Shown here: positions 7,755 to 15,741 of the stretch, one piece after another
How positions within the stretch are numbered: position 1 is the stretch's first letter
How the letters are laid out: each line of letters opens with the position of its first letter
From: UBA10649 sp037130755
GTDB taxonomy: Bacteria > Actinomycetota > Actinomycetes > S36-B12
Assembly: GCA_037130755.1 (NCBI GenBank)
Contig: JBAXSI010000017.1
Span: 1-64,000 of the forward strand
Reading direction: 5' to 3'
DNA length: 64,000 nucleotides
Translations under genes and position numbers: made by a program
The notes under the pieces: model-generated
The model's input: only the letters and a program-made list of their open reading frames with translations
Told to the model about the DNA's origin: nothing
The model's database searches: none

Positions 7755-9107
7755 ATGGCGATCTCGCGACGGGACCTACTGAAGGCTGCGACGGTCACGG
7801 CAGGCGCCGCTGCACTCGCCGCCGGAGCACCAACGGCGTACGCCGAGGGCACGACGGCGCCGGTACGGCACCCGTACCGCGTGGGTCGTTGGCTGCCGCA
7901 GGACCAACGCGTGCTGGATCAGTGGCTGGCCGAGCTCGTCGAGAAGGTCGATCAAACGACCGAGCCGCTGCGCCCGGTGATGCAGGAACTGCAGGACCTG
8001 ATCGAGTCCGATCCCACGCTGTACATGTACTTCCACATGATGTTCGAGCAGGTTCCGGATCACCCGCCCTACAACCGCACCCCCACGGGCAGCCCACAGG
8101 TGCGCAACTACCGGCACATGATTCAACTCATCAACCGCATCCTCGGCACCGCACCGGACTTCAACCGGAGCGGCTTCGTCGGCTTCCCCATCAACACGAT
8201 CCTCGACTGGTCGATGGGCACACCCGCGGGAATCGCGGCCTTCCTCGACGAACGGGTCAACGCGCAGTTCAAGAAGATCCTCAACGAGTGGGGCGTGTTC
8301 CTGAAGTCCCCGGTGTCCCGTTACGTGCTATCGACCGACCCCAAGCACGGCTGGTTCGGACGAGACGCTCTCCAGCACACGCCCGACTTCGCCGACACCT
8401 TCGTCTGCGACCCGACCGCGCCCTTCTACGGCTTCGCATCCTGGGATGCGTTCTTCGACCGTGAGTTCCGACCGGGTCTTCGTCCGGTCTCCGCTCCCGA
8501 CGACGACAGCGTGATCGTGTCCGCCTGCGAGTCAGCGCCCTACATGATCCAGCACAACGTCAAGCGAGTCGACACCTTCTGGCTGAAAGGACAGCCGTAC
8601 TCCCTCCGCCACATCTTCGACGACGACCCCGTCAACGAGAGTTTCGTGGGAGGAACGATCTACCAGGCATACCTCAGCGCCGAGAGTTACCACCGCTGGC
8701 ATTCGCCGGTGGGTGGGCGCATCGTGTCCGTGCGCTACATCGATGGCAGTTACTACGCGCAGTCGCCGGCTGTTGGCTTCGACCCGCTCAGTCCGAACGA
8801 GTCGCAGGGATTCATCACCGAGACGGCTGCGCGAGCGGTCATCGTCATCGAGGCGGACAACCCGAAGATCGGCCAGATGGCCCTCGTGCCCGTCGGAATG
8901 GCCGAAGTCTCCTCGAACGAGGTCACCGTCACACCGGGCCAGCACGTGGCGAAGGGCGACCAGATCGGCATGTTCCACTACGGCGGTTCGACTCACCTGC
9001 TGGTGCTCGGCCCGGGAGTGAACCTCACGTTCGACCTGCACGGCCAGAAGCCTGGCCTGACAGCGAAGAACATCCACCTAGGGGATCGCCTTGCCGTCGT
9101 GCGCTAG
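7755..9107 (+). CDS. Tat-exported phosphatidylserine-decarboxylase-like (PsiD-type) protein
   Basis: The 450-residue protein begins with a twin-arginine signal (SRRDLLKAA at 4-12, cleavage-like AYA at 28-30). Residues about 45-185 match the helical domain found in PSD-related enzymes such as tryptophan decarboxylase PsiD. The C-terminal half is the PSD fold, with RWHSPVGGRI at 314-323 and YGGSTHLLVL at 409-418. In this family self-cleavage before the Ser of (L/G)GST creates a pyruvoyl cofactor, so cleavage between Gly411 and Ser412 is expected. A Tat signal on a PSD-fold enzyme is unusual. The substrate may be an amino acid or a phospholipid; the sequence does not decide. AAGGGAG precedes ATG 7755. 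Confidence 0.88.
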   Translation: MAISRRDLLKAATVTAGAAALAAGAPTAYAEGTTAPVRHPYRVGRWLPQDQRVLDQWLAELVEKVDQTTEPLRPVMQELQDLIESDPTLYMYFHMMFEQVPDHPPYNRTPTGSPQVRNYRHMIQLINRILGTAPDFNRSGFVGFPINTILDWSMGTPAGIAAFLDERVNAQFKKILNEWGVFLKSPVSRYVLSTDPKHGWFGRDALQHTPDFADTFVCDPTAPFYGFASWDAFFDREFRPGLRPVSAPDDDSVIVSACESAPYMIQHNVKRVDTFWLKGQPYSLRHIFDDDPVNESFVGGTIYQAYLSAESYHRWHSPVGGRIVSVRYIDGSYYAQSPAVGFDPLSPNESQGFITETAARAVIVIEADNPKIGQMALVPVGMAEVSSNEVTVTPGQHVAKGDQIGMFHYGGSTHLLVLGPGVNLTFDLHGQKPGLTAKNIHLGDRLAVVR

Positions 9108-9491
9108 AGCCATCGAGGGAATGCGGCATTTGCCCTAAGTTCTGGCAAGGTCTTCGGCGGCGAGCTCGCCATCACCACCTTGGGTCAGTACGGACAAGCC
9201 CCCGAGGGGATCGAACCGGACTCCGTCATGCACGCCCAGCTCGAGACGCCGCTGGGCTTCACGCTGATGGCGTCCGACGTCCCCCCGTTCATGGAGTTCG
9301 CCCCGGGCGCGAGCATCCGCGTCAGCCTCAGCGGCGACGACGGCGACCAACTGCGCGACTACTTCGCGAAACTGGCGGACGGCGGCAACGTCGAGACCCC
9401 GCTGGAGAAGCAGGGCTGGGGAGACGAGTTCGGCATGCTCACCGACCCGTTCGGCATCGGCTGGCTGGTGAACATCTCCGCTCCGGCGTGA
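9108..9491 (+). pseudogene. Decayed VOC/PhnB-like glyoxalase-fold gene
   Basis: From about 9141 the frame reads as a PhnB-like VOC protein (KVFGGELAITT, HAQLETPLGFTLMASDVPP, DPFGIGWLVNISAPA to the stop). The first 20 or so residues expected in this family, with a YLxFxGxAxEALEFY motif, are missing or degraded: upstream the frame reads GNAAFALSSG where intact homologues have GNAxEALEFYxxVFGG. The only possible start codon is TTG 9180, which would cut off the first strand and helix. The frame is open back to the TAG of the PSD-like gene. I read it as a 5'-eroded pseudogene; a shortened product from TTG 9180 cannot be excluded. Confidence 0.65.
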
Positions 9492-9591
9492 GCGAGACAT
9501 TCGGGTTTCCCAGCCAGGGGTCGTTCGAAACGTCATCGCGGGGCTGGGCGCGTTAGATTTTCGATACCCAAATTCCTGTATGGGGGTCATC

Positions 9592-11136
9592 ATGGCCATG
9601 CCTATTCGCAATGTCGTCTTCACCACCGTGGCCGTGGCCACCTTCGCGGCGGGAGCCCTGGGCACCGCTGCCGCAGCACCCGCACCAAGCCGCGCGCCGA
9701 GCGCGACGGTGGCGGGACCGCTGGCGTCGTTCTACAACCAGCGCATCGCGTGGACCGACTGCGGCACGAACCTGCAGTGCGGCACCGTGACCGTCCCCCT
9801 CGACTACAGCAAGCCCAAGGGCATGACCATCAACCTGGCGGTCAATCGCCTTGTCACCGCAGGGCTCACGGCCCCGTCGCTGGTGATCAACCCGGGCGGG
9901 CCGGGCGGGTCCGGTGTTGACCTCGTGGCGCAGGCCGGCGCCACCCTCCTCATGCCATCGACACCGTCGGTGCAGGGGACGTTCAACGTCGTCGGCTTCG
10001 ATCCACGCGGCGTCGGCGCAAGCCTCCCGCTGGTGTGCATGCCGCCCGACGTCACCGGCACCGGGACGCAGTCCGTTCCGGTGACGAAGAAGCAGATCGC
10101 CGCGGCCGCGCAGGAGTCGAAGCAGTTCAGTGCTGACTGCCTGCGCGTGGGCAAGGGCCTGATCTCGAACATCGGCACCGAGATGGTCGCCCGAGACCTC
10201 GACATCATCCGGGCCGCACTCGGCGAGCCGAAGCTCACCTACCTGGGCATGTCCTACGGCACCTACCTGGGCTCGGAGTACGCCCACCTCTTCCCGACGC
10301 GGGTCGGCCGCATGGTTCTCGACGGCGTCGAGGCTCCCACCGGCGGATTCGCGGGGCTGATGAAATCACAGGTCCTCGGCTTCGAGGACGCACTGAAGGA
10401 TTGGGCGGCCAACTGCGCGGCCCGCCAGATCTGCCCGGTGCTGACCAAGAACGGAACCGTTCCGGAGCTGATCACCCTCGTGGAGAGCCTCTCGCAGCAA
10501 CTGGCCACGACCCCGGCCCCCGTCACCGGCGGCCAGCCCATCACTCAGGCCGGATTCATCAGCATGATCCAGTACAGCCTGACGCTCGGTGAGTCGGCGC
10601 AGGGATGGGAGGTGCTCGACGCCATCGTCTACGGCATGCAGAACGGCAAGGCCGACCTCATTGCCCCGATTCGGGATGCGGTCGTGCCCTCACCGAACGA
10701 GGCGTCGGCCAACGTCGCCGTCCAGTGCTACGACCGCCCGGTCGCCGGAACGGCCGCCAAGTCGGTCGGTTGGTCGAAGTCGTGGGCGACGTTCTCGCCG
10801 GTCTTCGGGCCGCTGATCGGCTGGGGAGCGCAGCCGTGCTTCACGTGGCCGGTACGCCAGGGCCAGCCGCACCTCAATGCGACCCCGCTGACCAAGGCGC
10901 CGGTCCTGCTCATCGGCGGAACCCACGACCCGAACACCCCGTACGAGATGGCCAAGAAGACCGCGCCGATGTGGGCTGCCGGCCGACTGCTGACGTGGAC
11001 CGGGTACGGGCACGTCGCCAGCAACCGCGGCATCCCCTGCGTCAACAATCCAGCGGCCAACTACCTCATCAACGGCGTGCTGCCCGCTGACGGCACGGTC
11101 TGCGTCCCGGACTCGACACCGCCGCCGCTGCCGTAG
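9592..11136 (+). CDS. Secreted alpha/beta hydrolase, S33/TAP-like peptidase family
   Basis: The 514-residue protein has a Sec signal peptide ending in an AAAAP-rich region. The body matches tripeptidyl-aminopeptidase-like S33 hydrolases: NPGGPGGSG oxyanion region, GFDPRGVGAS, then the nucleophile elbow GMSYGTYLG with Ser near residue 221. Near the C-terminus GGTHDPNTPY supplies the Asp and GYGHVASN the His of the triad, inside the TAP-like C-terminal domain. Cysteines in pairs fit an exported enzyme. ATG 9592 is chosen because GGGGG stands five bases upstream; the ATG at 9580 overlaps that ribosome site. A paralogue with the same layout is encoded at 31520-33109. It likely clips N-terminal peptides from extracellular substrates. 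Confidence 0.92.
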   Translation: MAMPIRNVVFTTVAVATFAAGALGTAAAAPAPSRAPSATVAGPLASFYNQRIAWTDCGTNLQCGTVTVPLDYSKPKGMTINLAVNRLVTAGLTAPSLVINPGGPGGSGVDLVAQAGATLLMPSTPSVQGTFNVVGFDPRGVGASLPLVCMPPDVTGTGTQSVPVTKKQIAAAAQESKQFSADCLRVGKGLISNIGTEMVARDLDIIRAALGEPKLTYLGMSYGTYLGSEYAHLFPTRVGRMVLDGVEAPTGGFAGLMKSQVLGFEDALKDWAANCAARQICPVLTKNGTVPELITLVESLSQQLATTPAPVTGGQPITQAGFISMIQYSLTLGESAQGWEVLDAIVYGMQNGKADLIAPIRDAVVPSPNEASANVAVQCYDRPVAGTAAKSVGWSKSWATFSPVFGPLIGWGAQPCFTWPVRQGQPHLNATPLTKAPVLLIGGTHDPNTPYEMAKKTAPMWAAGRLLTWTGYGHVASNRGIPCVNNPAANYLINGVLPADGTVCVPDSTPPPLP

Positions 11137-11138
11137 CA

Positions 11139-11164
11139 CCCCCGGGAAGAAGGGAAGCCCGGGG
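11139..11164. terminator. GC-rich hairpin between convergent genes
   Basis: CCCCGGG at 11140-11146 pairs with CCCGGGG at 11158-11164 around an A/G-rich loop. It lies just after the hydrolase stop and just after the arr stop on the other strand, so it can serve as a bidirectional terminator. No U-tract. Confidence 0.55.
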
Positions 11165-11175
11165 CGCAGCTCGGA

Positions 11176-11586
11176 TCAGTTGATGATCTCGCCACGCTCG
11201 TCGGCGAGGAGTACCGCGAGTCTGTCGCGCCATTCCTGCAACGCTTCGGGGGTCAGCCGCGTCCAGTCGTGCACCTCGCCCGTGATTCGCAGCGGTGCAC
11301 TGCTGCGGTAGGACCGAGTCGGGTTGCCGGGGAACTTCTTGTCGGTCACATTGGGATCGTTCTCGAACTCCCCCGTCGGCTCGACGAGGTAGACCCGCGG
11401 TGCATCGTCACCGGCCGCGAGTTCCGCCGCGAGACCGGCTCCGTCAGGCAGCGCCGAGAAGTAGATGTGGTTCATGACGACCTCGGGCCGGTAGTTCGAC
11501 CGGAAGCCAGCAGTCAGCAAATCGCCGACGCGCAGGTCGGCCTTCGTGCCATGGAAGAACGGACCCTCGTCCAGCACATCGCCCAC
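11176..11586 (-). CDS. arr: NAD+-rifampin ADP-ribosyltransferase
   Basis: The 136-residue protein matches Arr along its whole length: GPFFHGTKADLRVGDLLTAGF at the N-terminus, MNHIYFSAL, then VYLVEPTGEFENDPNVTDKKFPGNPTRSYRS, then the acidic GEVHDW segment. Arr inactivates rifamycins by ADP-ribosylating a hydroxyl of the ansa chain using NAD+. The FHGT, YFSAL and PTGxFxxDPN motifs that form the NAD and substrate pocket are intact, so it should be active. Chromosomal arr genes are common in soil actinomycetes; no mobile element is next to it. The GTG start at 11586 lacks a strong ribosome site, but the length matches the family. Confidence 0.93.
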   Translation of the reverse strand: MGDVLDEGPFFHGTKADLRVGDLLTAGFRSNYRPEVVMNHIYFSALPDGAGLAAELAAGDDAPRVYLVEPTGEFENDPNVTDKKFPGNPTRSYRSSAPLRITGEVHDWTRLTPEALQEWRDRLAVLLADERGEIIN

Positions 11587-11717
11587 CGCGCCACTCTACG
11601 GCTCCGCCCGGCGTCGATCCCGCAGGACCAAAGCCCCTGACCCGCATAGTCGCGGCAAGACATCATCAATCCGGGTGGTATGGCGACCGGCGACACCCGG
11701 ACCGGGGGCTGCAAGCC

Positions 11718-13235
11718 ATGACATCTGGCGAATTCGTGAACCCTGCGAACGCGACGGCGACTGTCTCCGGACGCCGCCCGCGCACGCTCGGCCACCGGCC
11801 GCACATCGACCTGCTCGACACCGAGGAACTCGATCGCACCCACGAGGCAACCCTCGACGTACTCGAGACCACGGGCATCGGCATCAGGTCCGAGCGGATC
11901 CTGACCCTGATGCAGTCGACAGATGCCATCGTCGACATGGACAAGCGAATCGTCAGGTTCCCGCGCGCCATGGTGGAGCAGGCCATCGCGACGGCACCGC
12001 GCAGCTACCTGCTGGCAGCCCGCGACCCGTTGTTCGACATGCTGCTGGACCGATCGAAGGGGTACTACTGCATCGAGGGTGGCCTGTCGGACATCGTCGA
12101 CACCGCCACGGGCAAGCCGCGTCGGCCGCTATACCAGGACATGGTCGATGCCACCCGACTTGCCGACTCCCTCGACGAGATCTCGTTCCTGTGGCCGTGT
12201 GTCGCGATCTCCGACGTTCCGCCGGAGGACCAGGCCGTCCACCAGACGTACATCCAGCTGGCCAACTCGAGCAAGCACGTCGTTGCGATGACGACGTACA
12301 ACGAGCGTGACGCCAGGACGGTCATCGAGATGGGCACCATCGTGGCCGGCAGCAGCGACGCGCTTCGCCAGCGGCCCGTGCTCTCCAGCTTCGCCTGCTC
12401 GTTGAGCCCGCTCACTTGGGACGGGGAGCCGCTCGAGGCGGCGCTCGCGTTCGCCGCCGCTGGCGTGCCGTGCGGCATCGTGTCCATGCCGGTGTCGACG
12501 GCCGGCGCACCGACGACGATCGCGGGTCAGGTGGTCGTCGCCAATGCCGAACTGCTGTCCGGCATCACCATCCTGCAGACCCTCTACCCCGGATCCCCGA
12601 CCTACTACTGCCCGTTCAGCGCCGACATGGACCTCCTCACCGGCAACATGGATGCCGCCTGGGGCCCGGAGCCGGTGCTGTTCAATCTGGCGATGGCCCA
12701 ACTGGGTCGCCGCTACGACCTGCCGATGTGCATCGGCACCAACGGAACCGGGGCCAAGACCCAGGACTGGCAGGCCGGTGTTCAGCACACCCTGTCGCTC
12801 ATGGGGATGCTCGCCTGCGGGGACATCGACCTCATCTCCTGCACCGGCGGCATCGACAACTCGCGAGTGTTCTCGTACGAGCAGGTCATGCTCGACTGCG
12901 AGCTGTGGGACATCGCGGCCCTGATGCTCGAGGGCACGCCATTCACCGAGGAGCACCTCGCGGTCTCGGTGATCAACGATGTCGGGCCCGGCAAGCACTT
13001 CCTCGCGCACAAGCACACCCGCGCTCACATGCGAGAGCACTGGCGGTCCCGCTTCTTCCGGTCCGAGACGTGGGCGGAGTGGGAGAGTGCCGGACGGCCT
13101 GACCCGCGCACGTCCGCGGGGGAACGGGCTCGCGAGCTGGTCGAGGCCCACACTCCGGAGCCGTTGCCCGTCGATGTCGACACGGCGTTGCGGGAAGTGG
13201 TCGAACGACGCACCGGCAAGGGAGAAGCGACATGA
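11718..13235 (+). CDS. MttB/MtgB-family corrinoid-dependent methyltransferase
   Basis: The 505-residue protein belongs to the trimethylamine-methyltransferase (MttB) superfamily. Recognisable parts are the LLDTEELDRTHEATLDVLETTGI helix, GIRSERILxLM, the YYCIEGGLSDIVDTATGKPR segment, VSMPVSTAGAPTTIAGQ and the C-terminal KHFLAHKHTRAHMREHWRSRFF. No in-frame TAG occurs, so it is of the non-pyrrolysine type, whose studied members demethylate glycine betaine, proline betaine or carnitine-type quaternary amines. The next gene is its corrinoid protein and starts inside its stop codon, so the two are translationally coupled. No third component (MtgA-type corrinoid:tetrahydrofolate methyltransferase) or reductive activase is nearby. 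The substrate cannot be assigned. Confidence 0.9.
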   Translation: MTSGEFVNPANATATVSGRRPRTLGHRPHIDLLDTEELDRTHEATLDVLETTGIGIRSERILTLMQSTDAIVDMDKRIVRFPRAMVEQAIATAPRSYLLAARDPLFDMLLDRSKGYYCIEGGLSDIVDTATGKPRRPLYQDMVDATRLADSLDEISFLWPCVAISDVPPEDQAVHQTYIQLANSSKHVVAMTTYNERDARTVIEMGTIVAGSSDALRQRPVLSSFACSLSPLTWDGEPLEAALAFAAAGVPCGIVSMPVSTAGAPTTIAGQVVVANAELLSGITILQTLYPGSPTYYCPFSADMDLLTGNMDAAWGPEPVLFNLAMAQLGRRYDLPMCIGTNGTGAKTQDWQAGVQHTLSLMGMLACGDIDLISCTGGIDNSRVFSYEQVMLDCELWDIAALMLEGTPFTEEHLAVSVINDVGPGKHFLAHKHTRAHMREHWRSRFFRSETWAEWESAGRPDPRTSAGERARELVEAHTPEPLPVDVDTALREVVERRTGKGEAT

Positions 13236-13885
13236 GCGAGGACCTGATCGATCAACTGAAGGCCGCCGTGCTCGCAGCCGACGCGGACGGCGCCACCTCG
13301 GCGACCAGCCAGCTCCTGGCGGACGGGATCGCCCCCAGCGTGATCCTCGAGTCCGGGCTGAGCCAGGCCATGCTCGACCTCGGTGAGCAGTGGAAGCTCG
13401 GCAACGTCTTCCTCCCCGAGGTCGCGGCTGCGGCGGAGGTGTTCACGCTGTGCACCGAGATCGTCGAGCCGGCCCTCCTCGCCGATGCGAACCACCGCGT
13501 CGGCGTCCGGGTGATGATCGCGACGGTCGACGGTGACCTTCACGACCTCGGCAAGAACATGGTGGTGGCCATGCTCAAGATGGCCGGCTTCGACGTCGTC
13601 GACCTGGGCACCGACGTCTCCTCCGACGACATCGTCGAGGCCGTGCGGCGCGACTCGCCAGCAGTGCTCGGGCTGTCCGCACTGCTCACCACGACACTCC
13701 CCGAGCAGCGCAAGGTGATCGAGGCGCTGACCAGAGCCGGCCTGCGCGACCAGGTGGCTGTGCTCGTGGGTGGAGCCGCGGCCACCGAGGAGTGGGCGAC
13801 CGCCATTGGCGCTGACGGCTACGGGCAACATGCCCCCGATGCGGTGCGGCTCGTGCGCGAACTCACCGGCGCGCCAGCAAGCTGA
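13232..13885 (+). CDS. Methyltransferase cognate corrinoid protein (MttC/MtgC-like)
   Basis: The 217-residue protein has the two-part cobalamin-binding layout: a helical cap (residues about 1-90, with GLSQAMLDLGEQWKLGNVFLPEV) and a Rossmann B12 domain. The lower-ligand motif DxHxxG is intact as DLHDLG at residues 102-107, followed by GFDVVDLGTDVS, LGLSALLTTT and VLVGGAA, which contact the dimethylbenzimidazole tail. It carries the methyl group taken by the upstream MttB-like enzyme. Start and stop overlap as ATGA at 13232-13235. It should be cytoplasmic and dependent on imported or synthesised cobamide. Confidence 0.93.
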   Translation: MSEDLIDQLKAAVLAADADGATSATSQLLADGIAPSVILESGLSQAMLDLGEQWKLGNVFLPEVAAAAEVFTLCTEIVEPALLADANHRVGVRVMIATVDGDLHDLGKNMVVAMLKMAGFDVVDLGTDVSSDDIVEAVRRDSPAVLGLSALLTTTLPEQRKVIEALTRAGLRDQVAVLVGGAAATEEWATAIGADGYGQHAPDAVRLVRELTGAPAS

Positions 13886-13890
13886 CAGGC

Positions 13891-14097
13891 CTAGCCCAGC
13901 AACGGTCGCAGTTCCACCTTGCGATTGCAGGCCTTCGAGCCCTGCGCCGCCAGAACGCGCGCAGCGTCGAGGTCCGGGGCGGTGATGAGCCAGAAACCGG
14001 AGACATACTCCCGCGACGTCACCAAGGGTCCGTCGTTGACCGAATGTTCAGGTTCACTCGCGGGGACGGGAGAGACGGAACAGGTGGTGCCAAGGGT
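13891..14097 (-). pseudogene. C-terminal remnant of a YCII/DGPF-domain protein
   Basis: The minus frame ends with SVNDGPLVTSREYVSGFWLI, then TAPDLDAARVLAA and VELRPLLG, the C-terminal half of the YCII-related (DGPF) family, whose signature is DGPFxExKExxxGxxxIxAxxxxxAxxxA ending VExRP. The family's N-terminal 40-50 residues (MxYxLLxY, helix, strand) are missing; upstream the frame runs into Arg-rich, non-protein-like sequence without a plausible start. It is a 5'-truncated gene fragment between the corrinoid gene and the GNAT gene. These proteins often accompany ECF sigma factors; none is present here. Confidence 0.65.
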
Positions 14098-14190
14098 CGC
14101 CGAGTCGATGTGTCGAACACCGCACTTAGGTAGACGGAGACGAGAGCGGTCATCGCAGACTCCACTCGCGATCTCACTGTCCCTTCGGTA

Positions 14191-14196
14191 TAGCGT
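14191..14196 (+). promoter_or_regulatory. -10 box for a leaderless start at 14203
   Basis: TAGCGT sits six bases before GTG 14203 with no ribosome site between. Confidence 0.5.
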
Positions 14197-14202
14197 TCCT
14201 CC

Positions 14203-14817
14203 GTGGATGGAGCCCGGACCGGTGTGCGGGCCGCCACGCTTGCCGACGTCGATGCCGTGACGACGACCGTTGCGGCCGCGTTCGCAGGCGACCCGGCGTG
14301 GTCGTTCATCGTCGGACCGGACAACCACTCCGCGCGACAGGCGTTCGCGCGCGCTCTGCTCCTCCCCCGTATCCATCAGGGAACCGCGTGGGTCTCCGAC
14401 GACTGCATGGCCGTCGCGATGTGGGACCGCAAGTCGATCGGTGGCCCGCCCGAGGACGGCGCATGGTGGACGCCCTTCCGCGCCGAAGTCGGCGAGCTGA
14501 TCTGGGAACGACTGCAGGTGTACGAGTCGTCTCTGGAGGCCGTCCCCCCGGCTCGGCCGTACTGGTACCTCGGGGTGCTCGCCACCCATCCGGACCACCA
14601 GGGTCGCGGCCTGGCGACCGCCGTGCTGCGACCGGGCCAGGACGCAGCCGACGCCGAGGGGTGGGACTGCTGGCTCGAGACATCGACCCAGGCCAACAAG
14701 GCCTTCTATGCCAGCCGCGGCTTCACCGACAGCGTCACCGTCGACATACCCGGCGGCCCGCCTACATGGTGGCTGCGGCGCCCGGCTCAGGCACCGCTAC
14801 TCACACGCTGGAGTTGA
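14203..14817 (+). CDS. GNAT-family N-acetyltransferase
   Basis: A 204-residue acetyltransferase with the GNAT fold. The acetyl-CoA site is in YLGVLATHPDHQGRGLATAVL, where QGRGLA is the pyrophosphate-binding motif A. An N-terminal VRAATLADVDAVTTTVAAAF strand-helix and a C-terminal NKAFYASRGFTDS motif B complete it. Its substrate (amine, antibiotic or protein) is not predictable. The C-terminal end overlaps by 21 bp the stop end of the convergent minus-strand small gene at 14797. Confidence 0.9.
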   Translation: MDGARTGVRAATLADVDAVTTTVAAAFAGDPAWSFIVGPDNHSARQAFARALLLPRIHQGTAWVSDDCMAVAMWDRKSIGGPPEDGAWWTPFRAEVGELIWERLQVYESSLEAVPPARPYWYLGVLATHPDHQGRGLATAVLRPGQDAADAEGWDCWLETSTQANKAFYASRGFTDSVTVDIPGGPPTWWLRRPAQAPLLTRWS

Positions 14818-15021
14818 AGTCGCCGTCACACAGATGACGATGCGCCCCTCCACGAGCAGCTTGTCGCCGGGGCTGGGCGTGGGCACCACGCGCTCGTGCT
14901 GAGCGTCCAGCAGTTCACGAGCGCGAGCGGCGCCCGGGTTGAAGAACTGGTCCAGCGTGCCCAGCGCGGCACCCATGGCCGGCTGTGAAGCGCCAAGGCC
15001 GTTCCGCAGACGAATGAACAC
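14797..15021 (-). CDS. Small hypothetical protein of 74 aa
   Basis: The product has a short hydrophobic-to-amphipathic start, then FFNPGAARARELLDAQHERVVPTPSPGDKLLVEGRI, a helix followed by a Pro-rich turn and a strand. Similar FNPGxxxxxEx(L/R)xxxHxR segments occur in small actinobacterial proteins of unknown function, possibly the DUF6191 group, but I am not certain. The start is fixed by AGGAGGT six bases before GTG 15021, one of the best ribosome sites in the window. It ends inside the convergent GNAT gene. Confidence 0.6.
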   Translation of the reverse strand: MFIRLRNGLGASQPAMGAALGTLDQFFNPGAARARELLDAQHERVVPTPSPGDKLLVEGRIVICVTATSTPACE

Positions 15022-15122
15022 GAGGCCACCTCCTGCATCCCATTGTCCTTCCAGGCTAAGCGGGAAGTGCAGATGGCTCCCGTCGACGTTCAACGCAGAG
15101 CCTCACTCAGCGCACCGTCTCC

Positions 15123-15128
15123 TAAGAT
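15123..15128 (+). promoter_or_regulatory. -10 box for a leaderless start at 15135
   Basis: TAAGAT lies six bases before ATG 15135; the intervening TCGCGA cannot act as a ribosome site. Confidence 0.6.
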
Positions 15129-15134
15129 TCGCGA

Positions 15135-15689
15135 ATGGCTACCAACCCCGATCGCGCGTCCTACTTCCCCGCCATCGAGAAGAAGTACGGCCAGCCGATG
15201 TCCTACTGGTTCGACCAGATGGACCAGATCTCCGATCGCAAGTACGCCGAGCAGATCGCGTTCCTGAAGGAGAACCACGGCTTCAGCCAAGCCCACGCCA
15301 ACGCACTGGTCATGTACAGCCGCGGCTCGAAGAGCGCCCACCGCGTCGGCACCTTCGACGACTACCTCGCGCCCTTCGACGAGATCACAAAGAAGACCGT
15401 GCGGGCGATCTTCAAGGCCATCACTGCCAAGCACCCGAAAGCGGAGATCGTCATCGCCTGGAACCAGCCCATGCTCAAGCTCGACGGCCAGTACATCTTC
15501 GGCGTCATGGTCCAGTCGAAGTACATCCTCATGGCACCGTGGAGCACCGACGTGCTTGATCAGTTCCGGCCCCGCCTGACCGACTACAAGGTCAACAAGA
15601 AGACGATCCAGGTCCCGCTCGACTGGAAGCCCGACAAGCAGCTGCTTCAGGACATGGCCGCCGCACGCCTCGCGGAGACCCCCAGCTGA
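15135..15689 (+). CDS. DUF4287 / DUF5655 domain protein
   Basis: The 184-residue protein begins with the short DUF4287 helical domain (YFPAIEKKYGQPMSYWFDQM, then AEQIAFLKENHGFSQAHANALV), followed by a DUF5655-like domain of the DUF1801 superfamily (FDEITKKTVRAIFKAITAKHPKAEIVIAWNQPMLKLDGQYIFGV). Lys- and aromatic-rich composition fits a soluble cytoplasmic protein. This domain pair is widespread in Actinobacteria and has no established function. No ribosome site is present; the start follows a -10 box directly. Confidence 0.9.
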   Translation: MATNPDRASYFPAIEKKYGQPMSYWFDQMDQISDRKYAEQIAFLKENHGFSQAHANALVMYSRGSKSAHRVGTFDDYLAPFDEITKKTVRAIFKAITAKHPKAEIVIAWNQPMLKLDGQYIFGVMVQSKYILMAPWSTDVLDQFRPRLTDYKVNKKTIQVPLDWKPDKQLLQDMAAARLAETPS

Positions 15690-15729
15690 TCACCGATCGT
15701 CCACCGCGCTTCAACAGCACGTGCGGGCG

Positions 15730-15735
15730 TACTTT
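15730..15735 (+). promoter_or_regulatory. -10 box for a leaderless start at 15742
   Basis: TACTTT lies six bases before ATG 15742. It supports this ATG over the in-frame GTG at 15721, which would lie upstream of the transcription start. Confidence 0.5.
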
Positions 15736-15741
15736 CGCAGC

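Noticed and set aside
11718..13235. Pyrrolysine-containing trimethylamine methyltransferase
   Set aside because: There is no in-frame TAG and no pyl gene; the protein is of the non-pyrrolysine branch.
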